From Melastoma dodecandrum (lineage: Eukaryota > Streptophyta > Magnoliopsida > Myrtales > Melastomataceae), in the NCBI GenBank assembly GCA_029817715.1, contig JARUPY010000373.1:806001-870000 (forward strand): a stretch of 64,000 nt of DNA, written 5' to 3'. Under the pieces are notes generated by a model, which was given only the letters and a program-made list of their open reading frames with translations, was not told where the DNA came from and made no database searches. Shown piece by piece: positions 46,472 through 56,019 of the stretch; the first letter of the stretch is position 1, and every line of letters begins with the position of its first letter. A program made the position numbers and the translations under genes.

Positions 46472-46966
46472 CTACTGCCTGTTGTGCCGGCGCATGCGGA
46501 GGGCGACCAACTGGTCGAGCAATGTGTTTCTCACGCGAAAGCTTGTTGTTCGCAGTCGAGCAAACGCCTCAGCCAGATCGACGAATCCACAATCAGCGGC
46601 ACGGTCGAGTACGCCCAACGTGCCGGTTACTTCCAACCCACGTGCACGCGCGACGATGACTGCCGCACGGTCATCCATCAGCAGCAGATCGGCGTTCAGT
46701 GCCTGCGCGAGCATAATTGATTCCCGCTCGCCATGACCCAGCGCGTCGAGGTGTTGATCCTGCTCTGGCACGGGTACGTGCCTGACGAGCCAAGATGGCG
46801 ACGAGGCGACCCATTTTCGGACCTGAGCTGGTGCTCTCGGGTGCTCCAGCTCGTTCTTGACGGCCTCCGCGATGACCACTGTCTCGAATAGGCTCGGAAG
46901 CAGCGATATCAGATCGATCAGAACGAGGTAGTTAAGAGGCCCTGTGTCAGCTACGACGACTTTCAA
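46472..46966 (-). CDS. PIN-domain RNase, DUF3368-like toxin of a TA pair
   Basis: The 164-residue protein starts KVVVADTGPLNYLVLIDLIS, with the first PIN acidic residue in ADTGPL. GERESIMLAQALNADLLLMD supplies the second and third acidic residues (E in GERES, D in LLMDD). GTLGVLDRAAD follows as in DUF3368 proteins. The TTG start overlaps the stop of the UPF0175 gene (TTGA). PIN toxins cleave RNA and are held inactive by their cognate antitoxin. Confidence 0.8.
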   Translation of the reverse strand: MKVVVADTGPLNYLVLIDLISLLPSLFETVVIAEAVKNELEHPRAPAQVRKWVASSPSWLVRHVPVPEQDQHLDALGHGERESIMLAQALNADLLLMDDRAAVIVARARGLEVTGTLGVLDRAADCGFVDLAEAFARLRTTSFRVRNTLLDQLVALRMRRHNRQ

Positions 46967-47226
46967 AGCCCGAGGCGGTCCAGAGCAGCCCGATCTTGCT
47001 CGAAATCCGCGATGTCATAGTCGTCGTAAATGCCGCGCGCCTTGAGAAACTCGTCCATTGCAACACGCGTCGCGATGCCAAGCACGCTGCGCAGATCGGC
47101 GCTGCTCATGCGTCCGGCTTTAAACTCCTCGGCCGCGAACGCCTCGAGTGCGCGTCGCTCGATGCTTTCGCCGTCCGCGCCCAAGCGCTGCGCGAGGTCG
47201 TCGGGAATGACCAGCGTCACGTTCAT
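46963..47226 (-). CDS. UPF0175 family antitoxin-like protein (87 aa)
   Basis: The 87-residue protein starts NVTLVIPDDLAQRLGADGES, with an IERRALEAFAAEEFKAGRMS helix and LGIATRVAMDEFLKARGIYD. This is the UPF0175 pattern, including the HTH-like region with GIxTRxxxxEFLKxxxI. Such proteins are DNA-binding antitoxins that pair with DUF3368 PIN proteins. It precedes and overlaps the toxin gene, the usual order. Confidence 0.8.
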   Translation of the reverse strand: MNVTLVIPDDLAQRLGADGESIERRALEAFAAEEFKAGRMSSADLRSVLGIATRVAMDEFLKARGIYDDYDIADFEQDRAALDRLGL

Positions 47227-47325
47227 GGGCCACAATCTAGCACATGGGCGCCGGCTGGACAGCCCCTGCGCCGATGCCGTAAGCGACCCGCAACCGCGCC
47301 CCCGCGCCACAACCCCCACAGCCCC

Positions 47326-48930
47326 ATGCACGACTATCCGAAGAAGATCATGAGCGCGCGCGTCTACGACGTCGCCATCGAGAGCGCGCTCGATCCGATG
47401 CCGCGCCTTGCGCAGCGGCTCGGCGTGCCGGTCTTCCTCAAGCGCGAGGATCTGCAGCCGGTGTTCTCGTTCAAGCTGCGTGGCGCCTACAACAAGATCG
47501 TGTCCCTGCCGCCGGACGTGCGTGCGCGAGGGATCATCACGGCGTCCGCCGGCAACCACGCACAGGGGGTCGCCTTGGCGGCGAGCCGTCTCGGCCTCCA
47601 GGCGACGATCGTCATGCCGCGCACCACGCCGAGCATAAAAGTCGATGCCGTGCGCCGCTTTGGCGGGATCGTCGAGCTCTATGGTGATGTCTTCGACGAG
47701 GCGCTGGCGCATGCCCGCGCGCTGGAGGCCGAGCGCAAGCTCACCTTCGTGCCGCCCTACGACGATCCCGAGGTGATCGCCGGCCAGGGCACGATCGGGA
47801 TGGAGATCCTGCGCCAGCACCCCGATCCGATCGAGGCGATCTTCGTGCCGATCGGCGGCGGAGGCCTCGCCGCGGGCATCGCCACCTTCGTCAAATACCT
47901 GCGGCCCGAGATCAAGATCGTCGGCGTCGAGCCCGAGGAGGCGGCGTCGATGGCCGCCGCCATCGACGCCGACGAGCGCGTGATCCTGCCGCAGGTTGGC
48001 CTGTTCGCGGATGGCGTGGCCGTGCGCCAGGCCGGCGAGGAAACCTTCCGCCTGTGCCGCGAGCTGATCGACGAGATGATCACGGTCTCGACCGACGAGA
48101 TCTGCGCGGCGGTCAAGGACATCTTCGACGACACGCGTGCCTCGGCCGAGCCTGCGGGCGCGATCGGTCTCGCCGGGCTGAAGAAATACGCGCTTCGCCG
48201 AGGTCAGGCGGTGACGGGCGCGCTCATCACGATCAACTCCGGCGCCAACGTCAACTTCGACCGGCTGCGCCACATCGCCGAGCGGGCCGAGATCGGCGAG
48301 AACCGGGAGGCGCTGCTCGCGGTGACGATCCCCGAGGAGGCGGGCTCCTATCGCGCCTTCATCCGCACGATCGGCCCGCGCCCGGTCACCGAGTTCAATT
48401 ACCGCTATGCGGAGGACCGCGACGCGCATGTCTTCGTCGGCATCCAGCTCGCCGACGGCGCGCGCGAGAAGGCGGCGCTGATCGCCTCGCTACGCGAGGC
48501 GGGCTACGGGGTGGTCGATCTCTCGGACGATGAAACCGCCAAGGTGCACATCGGCTACATGGTCGGCGGCCGCGCTCACGGGCTGCCGGACGAGCGGCTG
48601 TACCGCTTCCAGTTCCCCGAGCGTCCGGGGGCGCTGATGAAATTTCTCGACGGCCTCGCTCGGGAAGGTGGCGACGACAAATGGAACATCTCGCTCTTCC
48701 ACTACCGTAATCACGGCGCCGATTACGGCCGCGTGCTTGCTGGCATCACCGTGTCGGAGCGCGACCGTCCCCGCCTGACCGCCTGCCTCGACGCGCTCGG
48801 CTACTGGTATGCCGACGAGAGCGACAACCCGGCTTACCGCATCTTCCTGAATGCAGAGGCCGGCGTCGCCGCCACGACGCGCGCCGAGGGCCGGGCGGCG
48901 GCGCTCGAGGCGATGCGCGCGCTGATCTGA
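47326..48930 (+). CDS. ilvA: Threonine ammonia-lyase (threonine dehydratase), biosynthetic type
   Basis: The enzyme converts threonine to 2-oxobutanoate and ammonia, the first step to isoleucine. The 534-residue protein has the PLP-binding motif VFSFKLRGAYNKIV (Schiff-base Lys in SFKLRGA), ASAGNHAQGVALAA, IGGGGLAAGIA (phosphate-binding loop) and SGANVNFDRL. Two ACT-like regulatory domains follow (LLAVTIPEEAGSYRAFIRTI and RFQFPERPGALMKFLDGLAR). That is the long, isoleucine-inhibited form. Start at ATG 47326; no strong Shine-Dalgarno is seen. It is divergent from the TA pair. Confidence 0.93.
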   Translation: MHDYPKKIMSARVYDVAIESALDPMPRLAQRLGVPVFLKREDLQPVFSFKLRGAYNKIVSLPPDVRARGIITASAGNHAQGVALAASRLGLQATIVMPRTTPSIKVDAVRRFGGIVELYGDVFDEALAHARALEAERKLTFVPPYDDPEVIAGQGTIGMEILRQHPDPIEAIFVPIGGGGLAAGIATFVKYLRPEIKIVGVEPEEAASMAAAIDADERVILPQVGLFADGVAVRQAGEETFRLCRELIDEMITVSTDEICAAVKDIFDDTRASAEPAGAIGLAGLKKYALRRGQAVTGALITINSGANVNFDRLRHIAERAEIGENREALLAVTIPEEAGSYRAFIRTIGPRPVTEFNYRYAEDRDAHVFVGIQLADGAREKAALIASLREAGYGVVDLSDDETAKVHIGYMVGGRAHGLPDERLYRFQFPERPGALMKFLDGLAREGGDDKWNISLFHYRNHGADYGRVLAGITVSERDRPRLTACLDALGYWYADESDNPAYRIFLNAEAGVAATTRAEGRAAALEAMRALI

Positions 48931-48941
48931 GGAAAAGCTCG

Positions 48942-49589
48942 ATGCAAGCGGCCTACGTCTTCGACGCCTATGGCACCTTGTTCGACGTGCATTCCGCCAT
49001 CGCGCGCCACGCCGAGGCGATCGGGCCGCAAGCCGCCGCGCTCTCCGAGACGTGGCGGATCAAGCAGCTCGAATACACGTGGACCCATTCGCTGATGGGC
49101 CGCTGGCGCGACTTTCGCGCGCTGACGGCGGATGCGCTCGACACCGCGGCGGCGCTGCATGGCGGCCTGCCGGAGGGATTGCGTGAAAGACTGCTCGCCG
49201 CCTACGAGACGCTCGACGCCTATCCCGATGTCGTGCCGACCTTGCGGGCGCTGCGCGCCGCCGGCGCGCGGACGGCGATCCTCTCCAACGGCTCCGTCGC
49301 CATGCTCGAGAACGCGACGCGCGCCGCCGGGCTCGGCGAGCTGCTCGATGCCGTAATCTCGGTCGATGCCGTCGAGGTCTTCAAGACCAGCCCAGAAGTC
49401 TACGCGCTCGTCGAGGCGCGGCTCGACATGCGGCCGAGGGAGGTCGCCTTCCTCTCCTCGAACCGCTGGGACGTCGCCGGCGCCAAGGCATTCGGCTTCC
49501 AGGTGACCTGGGTCAACCGCACCGGCAAGCCGGACGAGTACCGCGACCTGCCGCCAGACCGGGTGATCGCGTCACTCGCGGAGGTGTAG
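48942..49589 (+). CDS. Haloacid dehalogenase type II (HAD superfamily)
   Basis: The 215-residue protein has YVFDAYGTLFDVHSAI (nucleophile Asp), KQLEYTWTHSLMGRW, TAILSNGSVAML (motif II Ser), VEVFKTSPEVYAL (motif III Lys) and VAFLSSNRWDVAGAKAFGFQ, then VTWVNRTGKP. These match L-2-haloacid dehalogenases, which replace halogen by hydroxyl in 2-haloalkanoates. It follows ilvA by 11 bases and may share its transcript. Confidence 0.88.
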   Translation: MQAAYVFDAYGTLFDVHSAIARHAEAIGPQAAALSETWRIKQLEYTWTHSLMGRWRDFRALTADALDTAAALHGGLPEGLRERLLAAYETLDAYPDVVPTLRALRAAGARTAILSNGSVAMLENATRAAGLGELLDAVISVDAVEVFKTSPEVYALVEARLDMRPREVAFLSSNRWDVAGAKAFGFQVTWVNRTGKPDEYRDLPPDRVIASLAEV

Positions 49590-49709
49590 CGCCGGAGCGC
49601 GCACGCCAGCTTGCCCGACGCTTTTGCGCGACGGCGGCGGAACGCCGCCTCCTGAAGGGCAGTGATAGAGTATGTGTGCATGGGCGGCGACGAGGCGTCG
49701 CCGCTCCGA

Positions 49710-50180
49710 TCATTCCTTGCACACCAGCACCACCATCGCGCTCGCCGTCGCTGCCGCCAGCGCCTGGATGTCGGGCGGCTCGCTCGGGTCGTGGGCGATC
49801 GTGATCGCCTCGACGCGCAGGCGGTCGTCGCAGGCGCAGCTCGGCAGCTTGCCGTCCGTGGTGCAGGAATCGTGGCGCATGCAGGCGGCGTCGAGCGCGT
49901 CGATCGGCGGCTTTCCCGGCCGATTGCCGATTCCGCAATAGTTGCCGTGGATCAGCAGCGGGCCGCGCTGAAGCGCCTTGACGTCGTCGCCCACCGCCGC
50001 GCCGACCGCGCCGTGGGCGAGGTCGCGCACCGACTTGCCGATGAGCGCCTCCGGGCTTGCCGCGGCCCGAGGCGCGGTCGGCGGCGGCGGGGTGACCGGT
50101 GCCGGCGGGACAGCGTCCTGTGCCCGCGCCGCGCCCGCGAGGAAGCAGACAGTCAGGAGGGTTGTCGATATCCGATGCAA
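49710..50180 (-). CDS. Secreted phospholipase A2-like protein
   Basis: A signal peptide (MHRISTTLLTVCFLAGAARA) is followed by a Pro/Ala linker and then HGNYCGIGNRPGKPPIDALD and CMRHDSC. The YCGxG calcium loop and the CxxHDxC site are the hallmarks of PLA2; C, H and D are all present. The C-terminal part has a few further Cys residues. Length is 156 residues. It would hydrolyse phospholipid ester bonds outside the inner membrane, but the family in bacteria is poorly studied. It lies 12 bases after cyoD on the same strand. Confidence 0.7.
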   Translation of the reverse strand: MHRISTTLLTVCFLAGAARAQDAVPPAPVTPPPPTAPRAAASPEALIGKSVRDLAHGAVGAAVGDDVKALQRGPLLIHGNYCGIGNRPGKPPIDALDAACMRHDSCTTDGKLPSCACDDRLRVEAITIAHDPSEPPDIQALAAATASAMVVLVCKE

Positions 50181-50192
50181 GCTCGTGCTCCG

Positions 50193-50601
50193 CTACATCT
50201 TCATCCCGGGCATTCCGGGCTGGCCCGGTATCATCATGTTGGCGTCCATGTTGTGCATGATCCAGATCGAGCCGGCGATGACGATGCCGACGATCATCAC
50301 GCCGAAGGCCAGGGCCAGAACGTTGTTGATGTTGTCGGAACCCGTCGTGATGTGCAGGAAGAAGGCGAGATGCACGCCCATCTGCGCGACGGCCAGCGCG
50401 GCCAAGGCCATCGTCAGACCCGGCGTGTAAAGGACGTCCGGTCCGCTTGCCACCCAGAACGAGCCGATCGTCAGCACCGTCGCAAGAAAGAGACCGATCA
50501 GATAGTTGATCGTCTCGCGACGGACGGGATGGGCCTCGTCCTCGTGGTCGCCGGGCGCGAGGCCGGCGGCGAAGGTTGTGGGAGGATTCGTGCTCGCTCA
50601 T
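50193..50601 (-). CDS. cyoD: Cytochrome o ubiquinol oxidase subunit IV (frame break)
   Basis: From the ATG at 50599-50601 the N-terminus is SEHESS; a one-base shift near 50580 leads to [20 protein letters not shown] and then three membrane helices ([51 protein letters not shown]). It ends with a short Met/Pro/Gly tail. Subunit IV helps assemble the CuB site of the cyo oxidase. Its start overlaps the end of cyoC. Confidence 0.87.
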
Positions 50602-51254
50602 GGTGTGAGCCCCATCAGGTAGACGATCGTGAAGATCCCGACCCAGATGATGTCGAGCGCGTGCCAGAACAGGTTGAAACACAACGCGCGGCGCTGGATC
50701 GATGGCACGAAGCCGCGCGTATAATATTGCGCCATCATCGTCCCGAGCCACAGCAGGCCGATGGTGACGTGGAGGCCGTGACAGCCGACGAGCGTGAAGA
50801 ACGCCGACAGGAACGCGCTGCGCGTCGGTCCGGCGCCGTCGTGGATGAGATGCACGAACTCTTTGATCTCGAGCGCCAGGAAGGCCGCACCGAGCAGGCC
50901 GGTGATCAGGTAGCCGGCCTGCGTCCACAGCTGGTTGCGCGCGTTCGCCGCGATCGCCGCCATGCCGCAGGCGAAGCTCGACAGCAGCAGGCAGGCGGTC
51001 TCGAGCCCGACCGACTTGAGCTCGAAGAGCTCGCGCGGCCCCGGGCCGCCGGCGGTGCGATGCGAGAGCACCGCGTAAGCGGCATAGAAGCCCGAGAACA
51101 TGATGAAGTCGGACAGGAGGAAGATCCAGAAGCCGTAGCCGGTGATGATGCGTTTCGAGGCGGGGCCGCCGGACGCGCTCGCGCCGCTCTCCGCGGTCTC
51201 GTGCTCCTTCTCGACGTACTCAACCTTGCGGAAGGCGCCGCGCCCCTCGATCAT
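50598..51254 (-). CDS. cyoC: Cytochrome o ubiquinol oxidase subunit III
   Basis: Five membrane helices are visible, with [80 protein letters not shown] and [20 protein letters not shown]. These are the CyoC signatures. The reading frame is continuous with cyoB, with no stop between. I place a start at the ATG at 51252-51254 (IEGRGAFRK). This is either a lost cyoB stop from a base error or a genuine CyoB-CyoC fusion. The stop overlaps cyoD. Confidence 0.85.
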   Translation of the reverse strand: MIEGRGAFRKVEYVEKEHETAESGASASGGPASKRIITGYGFWIFLLSDFIMFSGFYAAYAVLSHRTAGGPGPRELFELKSVGLETACLLLSSFACGMAAIAANARNQLWTQAGYLITGLLGAAFLALEIKEFVHLIHDGAGPTRSAFLSAFFTLVGCHGLHVTIGLLWLGTMMAQYYTRGFVPSIQRRALCFNLFWHALDIIWVGIFTIVYLMGLTP

Positions 51255-53231
51255 CTCGGCGCGCGCCTCGCGGCGCTTGCCGTCGAGCCGAGCGACCTCC
51301 GCGGCGGGGATCTCGTATTCGTCATGGCGACGCCAGGCGAAGACGACGAAGGTCGCGAAGGCACCGGCGAAGCCGAAGGCCGCCATCCACCAGATGTGCC
51401 AGATCAGCGCGAAGCCGAGCACCACCGCGAAGAACGCCACGACGACCCCCGTCGGGCTGTTGCGCGGCATCTCGATCGCCGTGTACTCCGGCTTCTCGGA
51501 GAGCTCGCGGCGCGCGAGCGCCCGCTGCTTGATTCCCCAATAAGCCTCCTCACCGGTGACGTCGGGCAGGGCGGCGAAGTTGAAGACCGGGGGCGGGGAG
51601 GTGGTGATCCATTCGAGCGGTGCGCCCGTCCCAGGGGTCGCCCCGTCGTGTCGAGAAGCTCGGCGCGATGGCGGATCGAGACGACGATCTGGGTGATCTG
51701 GCAGACGATGCCGACGAGGATCGACACCCGCGCCGACCTCGGCGAGCAGCAGCCAGGGGTGCCAGGCGGCGTTGTCGTAGTGCTGCATGCGCCGCGTCAT
51801 GCCCATGAAGCCGAGCACGTAGAGCGGCATGAAGGCGAGGTAGAAACCGACGACCCAGAACCAGAAGGCGCGCTTGCCCCAGCCGTCGTGCAGCTTGAAG
51901 CCGAAGGCCTTCGGCCACCAGTAGGTGTAGCCGGCGAACGCCGCGAACAGCACGCCGCCGATGATCACGTTGTGGAAATGCGCGACCAGGAACAGCGAGT
52001 TGTGCAGCACGAAATCCGCCGGCGGCACGGCGAGCAGCACGCCGGTCATGCCGCCGACGACGAAGGTGATCATGAAGCCGATCGACCAGAGGATCGGTGC
52101 CTCGAAGCGGACGCGGCCGCCGTACATGGTGAACAGCCAGTTGAACACCTTCACCCCAGTCGGCACCGCGATGATCATCGTCGTCACGCCGAAGAAACCG
52201 TTGACGTCGGCCCCCGCCCCCATCGTGAAGAAATGATGCAGCCACACGGTAAAGGAGAGGATGCAGATGACCATGGTGGCGGCCACCATCGAGCGATAGC
52301 CGAACAGCGGCTTGCCGGAGAAGGTGGAAACCACTTCGGAGAACACGCCGAAGGCGGGCAGCACGAGGATATAGACCTCCGGGTGGCCCCAGGCCCAGAT
52401 GAGGTTCATGAACATCATCGGGTTGCCGCCCGCGGTGATGGTGAAGAAGTGGAAGCCGAGGTAGCGGTCGAGCAGCAGCATGGCGAGCGTAGCGGTCAGC
52501 ACCGGGAAGGCGGCGACGATCAGCAGGTTGGAGGCGAGCGAGGTCCAGCAGAAGATCGGCATGCGGCTGTAGGTCATGCCGGGCGCGCGCATCTTCAGGA
52601 TCGTGGTGACCAGATTGACGCCGGACAGCAGCGTGCCGACGCCAGAGATCTGCAGCGCCCAGAGGTAATAGTCGACGCCGACGCCGGGCGAGAACTTTAT
52701 GCCCGAGAGCGGCGGGTAGACCAGCCAGCCGGTCTTAGCGAACTCGCCAACGACGAGGGAGATGTTGACCAGCAGCGCGCCGGTCGCGGTCAGCCAGAAC
52801 GAGACGCTGTTGAGCGTCGGGAACGCCACGTCGCGAACGCCGAGCTGCAGCGGCACCACAAAGTTCATCAGCCCGATGATGAAGGGCATCGCCACGAAGA
52901 AGATCATGATCGTGCCGTGGGCGGAGAAGATCTGGTCGTAATGCTCGGGCGGCAGGAAGCCGGGGGAGTGATAGGCGAGCGCCTGCTGGCTGCGCATCAT
53001 GATCGCGTCGATGAAGCCGCGCACCAGCATGACCAGCGCCAGCAGGCAGTACATCACGCCGATGCGCTTGTGGTCGACCGAGGTGATCCACTCCTTCCAG
53101 AGGTAGGGGACCCAACCCTTGACCGTGACGAGCGTCAGCACGCTGACGATCCCGATGATCATCATGGCCGAGGCGGCCATGGGGATCGGCTGGCTGAACG
53201 GGATCGCATCCCAGCTGAGCTTACCCAGCAT
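51240..53231 (-). CDS. cyoB: Cytochrome o ubiquinol oxidase subunit I (short out-of-frame segment)
   Basis: This is the heme-copper catalytic subunit that reduces oxygen to water and pumps protons. From [17 protein letters not shown] it has [20 protein letters not shown] (heme ligand His), [20 protein letters not shown] (CuB His and cross-linked Tyr), [13 protein letters not shown], and [20 protein letters not shown] (heme ligands). Between about 51735 and 51630 the sequence runs out of frame and back, hiding [20 protein letters not shown]. The length to the cyoC start is near 660 residues, normal for CyoB, but the stop codon is missing. Confidence 0.92.
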
Positions 53232-53286
53232 TCTTGTTCATCCTTTTGCGCGAGGGCCTGCTGGAGGGCGTGGTACGTCGAGAGGG

Positions 53287-54183
53287 TCAGGGCGGGTTGG
53301 TGACCTGCGGCGGCCCGACTTGCGCAGGCGCCGTCCCGGCGACGATGGCGGCGAAGAGGTTGGGGTCGATCGACTTGTAGGTAGCGACCTGCGCTGGCCC
53401 GCTTATGCTGGCGAGCTTGGTGTAGCCGGCCGTATCCATCGCCTCGCCCGTGCCCTTTGTGTCGGCCGCCCATTTCTTGAAATCGTCGGCGGAGACGGCA
53501 TGCACGTCGAAATGCATGTCGGAGAAGCCGTCGCCGGAGAACATTCCGGAGATGCCGTCATAGGTGCCGGGCTGGTCGGCGCGCAGGCTGAGCTGCGAGG
53601 TCATGCCGGCCATCGAATAGATCTGGCTGCCGAGCTGCGGCACAAAGAGCGTATTCCACACCGATGCCGAGGTGATCGAGAAATGCACCGGCCGGCCGGT
53701 CGGCAGGGTGAGCTGGTTGACGGTGGCGACGTTCTCCTCCGGGTAGATGAACAGCCATTTCCAGTCCATCGACACGACCTGGACCTCGAGCGGCTTCTGC
53801 CCGTCGGCGATCGGGAGCGGCTTGTAAGGATCGAGCTCGTGCGAGCCGTACCAGGCGACGCCGCCGAGCAGGATGATGGTGAGCGTAGGGATCGACCAGA
53901 CGACGAGCTCGAGCGTGCCGTTGAACTCCCACTCGGGGAGGTAGAAGGCCTTGTCGTTGCCGGCGCGGAACCACCAGGCGAAGGCGACGGTCGCGGCGAG
54001 CACCGGGAGGACGATCACCAGCATGATGGCGAGCGAGTCGATGAGGATCAGCCGCTCGTCGACGCCCACGGGACCTTTCGGGTCGAGCACGCCGAGGTCG
54101 CAGCCGCAGAGAAAGAGGGGGAAAACGGCGAGAGCCGCGAGGCGAACGAGGCGGGGCAGGGTGACGGAGGAGGTGTGTGCCAC
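53287..54183 (-). CDS. cyoA: Cytochrome o ubiquinol oxidase subunit II
   Basis: A lipoprotein signal with lipobox LFLCGCDL is followed by two membrane helices (LAIMLVIVLPVLAATVAFAW and LELVVWSIPTLTIILLGGVA). The periplasmic cupredoxin-like domain contains VVSMDWKWLFIYPEENVATV and ITSASVWNTLFVPQLGSQIY. The CuA ligands are absent, as expected in a quinol oxidase. Length is 298 residues. It is the first gene of the leftward cyoABCD operon, 55 bases before cyoB. Confidence 0.93.
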   Translation of the reverse strand: MAHTSSVTLPRLVRLAALAVFPLFLCGCDLGVLDPKGPVGVDERLILIDSLAIMLVIVLPVLAATVAFAWWFRAGNDKAFYLPEWEFNGTLELVVWSIPTLTIILLGGVAWYGSHELDPYKPLPIADGQKPLEVQVVSMDWKWLFIYPEENVATVNQLTLPTGRPVHFSITSASVWNTLFVPQLGSQIYSMAGMTSQLSLRADQPGTYDGISGMFSGDGFSDMHFDVHAVSADDFKKWAADTKGTGEAMDTAGYTKLASISGPAQVATYKSIDPNLFAAIVAGTAPAQVGPPQVTNPP

Positions 54184-54433
54184 GCTTGTCCGATCCCAGT
54201 TCGATGGCGCCCACCTGGCACCAGGCCGCGCGGCTACCTAGCGCCAAGTCGCGCACGGCGACAACCGCATTTTGCTGCGCCGCGACGAAAGGCGGCGCGC
54301 GCCCATAGGTGCGGCGCCGCGCACCCCATTCCCCGCGCTTATGCCAACTGGTCTCGCCAAAGCGGAGCTACGCCTTGACGACTTCGTTAAGCTCTGTAAT
54401 TGCACGTTGTTTCTCGTGAGCAACAGTCGCAAC

Positions 54434-55844
54434 ATGACCGGCATCGCGCCACCCCTCGTCACGCGCGACAAGCGGCGCATCACCACCGGCTTGATGCTTG
54501 ATCATCTTCCTGGCGGCGCTCACCCAGACGATCGTCGGCACCGCGCTTCCGACCATCGGCCGCGCGTACCACGACTTCGCGGCGATCCCCTGGGTGGTCA
54601 CCGCCTATCTGCTCGCCGCCACCTGCGCGCTGCCGCTGTACGGCAAGCTCTCGGACTCCTATGGCCGGCGGGTCGTCCTGAACGCGGCGCTTGCGCTGTT
54701 CGCCCTCGGCTCGGTCTTGTGCGCGCTGGCCCCCTCGATGGCCGTGCTCGTCAGTCGCGCGTCTGCTGCAAGGCATCGGCGGCGGCGGTCTCATCGCCCT
54801 GCCGGAGACGATCATCGGCGACGTCGTCTCCCCGCGCGAGCGCGCCGGCTACCAGGTCTACATCGCCGCCGCGTTCCTAGCGGCGAGCCTCGCCGGGCCG
54901 GCCGCCGGCGGCTTCTTCGTCGACCATCTGTCCTGGAGGGCGATCTTCTGGATCAACGTGCCGCTCGGCCTCCTCGCCGTCCTGGTTGACGGACCCGCCG
55001 CTGCGGGCCCTGCCGCGCCACGCGCACCCGCATCGTCTCGATGTGGCGGGCGCCGTCCTGCTCGTGGCCGCCGTCTCGGCGCTGATCCTGGCGGTCTCCT
55101 GGGCCGGCAAAGCGATTCGGATGGGACGCGCCGGCGACCTTCGGCCTGCTGGCGTTGGCCGGTTGCTCGCCGCCGCCTTCGTGGCGCGGATGCGCCGGGC
55201 GCCGGAGCCGCTGATCCCGCTCGAGATACTCGCGGACAAGGTCGTGCGGCCCTGCCTCGCGGCCGCGGGCATCGGCGTCGGCCTGATGGTCGGCCTCGCC
55301 ATCTACGTCCCCGTCTATCTCGAGCGTGTGCGCGGCCTGACGGCCAGCCGGACCGGCCTCGTCCTGCTGCCGTTCATGGCGGGCTCCACGTTAGGGGCAC
55401 TCGCCGCCGGGCGTGTGATGGAGCGGGGCTCGCGCTACAAGCGCGTACCGCTGGCGGCGGACGCCGATCGCCGCGCTCGCCGCGGGCGGCCTCGCGGCCG
55501 GCGCCGACACGCTGCCGGTCTGGGCCGTCGCCGCGATCCTGGCGATCCTGTCAACCGCGCTCGGCCACCCTGCTGCCGATCGCCACGGTGGCGATCCAGA
55601 ACGCGGTGGCCTTGCGTCATCTCGGCACGGCGACCGCGACCTCGAACATCGCCCGCCAGCTCGGCGCCTCGGTGACGGTGGCGATCTTCGGCGCGCTGGT
55701 TTTTCGGTCATCCGACCGGCGAGGCGGCATCGGCGCCGTTCCAGGCCATGTTCGCGGTAGTCGCGGCCGGCGCGAGTTGTGGCCTTTATGGTCATGCTCG
55801 CCATGGAAGAGCGCCCGCTCGCTGAGTCGGGCGAGGTGTCTTAG
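54434..55844 (+). CDS. MFS transporter, DHA2/EmrB-like (several frame breaks)
   Basis: Pieces in three frames align as one 14-helix-type exporter: [20 protein letters not shown] (motif C-like start), [20 protein letters not shown] (motif A), [57 protein letters not shown], then [40 protein letters not shown] and [20 protein letters not shown]. Breaks lie near 54500, 54760, 54985, 55460 and later. It should export drugs or metabolites using the proton gradient. The likely stop is TAG at 55842-55844, though this depends on frame correction. Confidence 0.78.
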
Positions 55845-56019
55845 CCGCGAAAGCTTCGACTTTCGCACAGCCGAACCGCTTGCCGTCTCGCGTCGGTCCC
55901 TTTATAGCACCGGCCATCCCACACGCGGATCGCGCGCGACCTGCTTCAAGGTTCGCATCCGGTGGGGCCGCAAGGCCCCTGACCGATCCGCGGCGGCCTA
56001 ACCGGAGAATACTAGTCCT

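Noticed and set aside
49662..53303. A rightward open frame of over 1200 codons across the cyo operon
   Set aside because: It is antisense to cyoABCD and the PLA2-like gene. Its product is a His/Asp/Glu-rich low-complexity chain, as expected from the complement of GC-rich membrane-protein codons.
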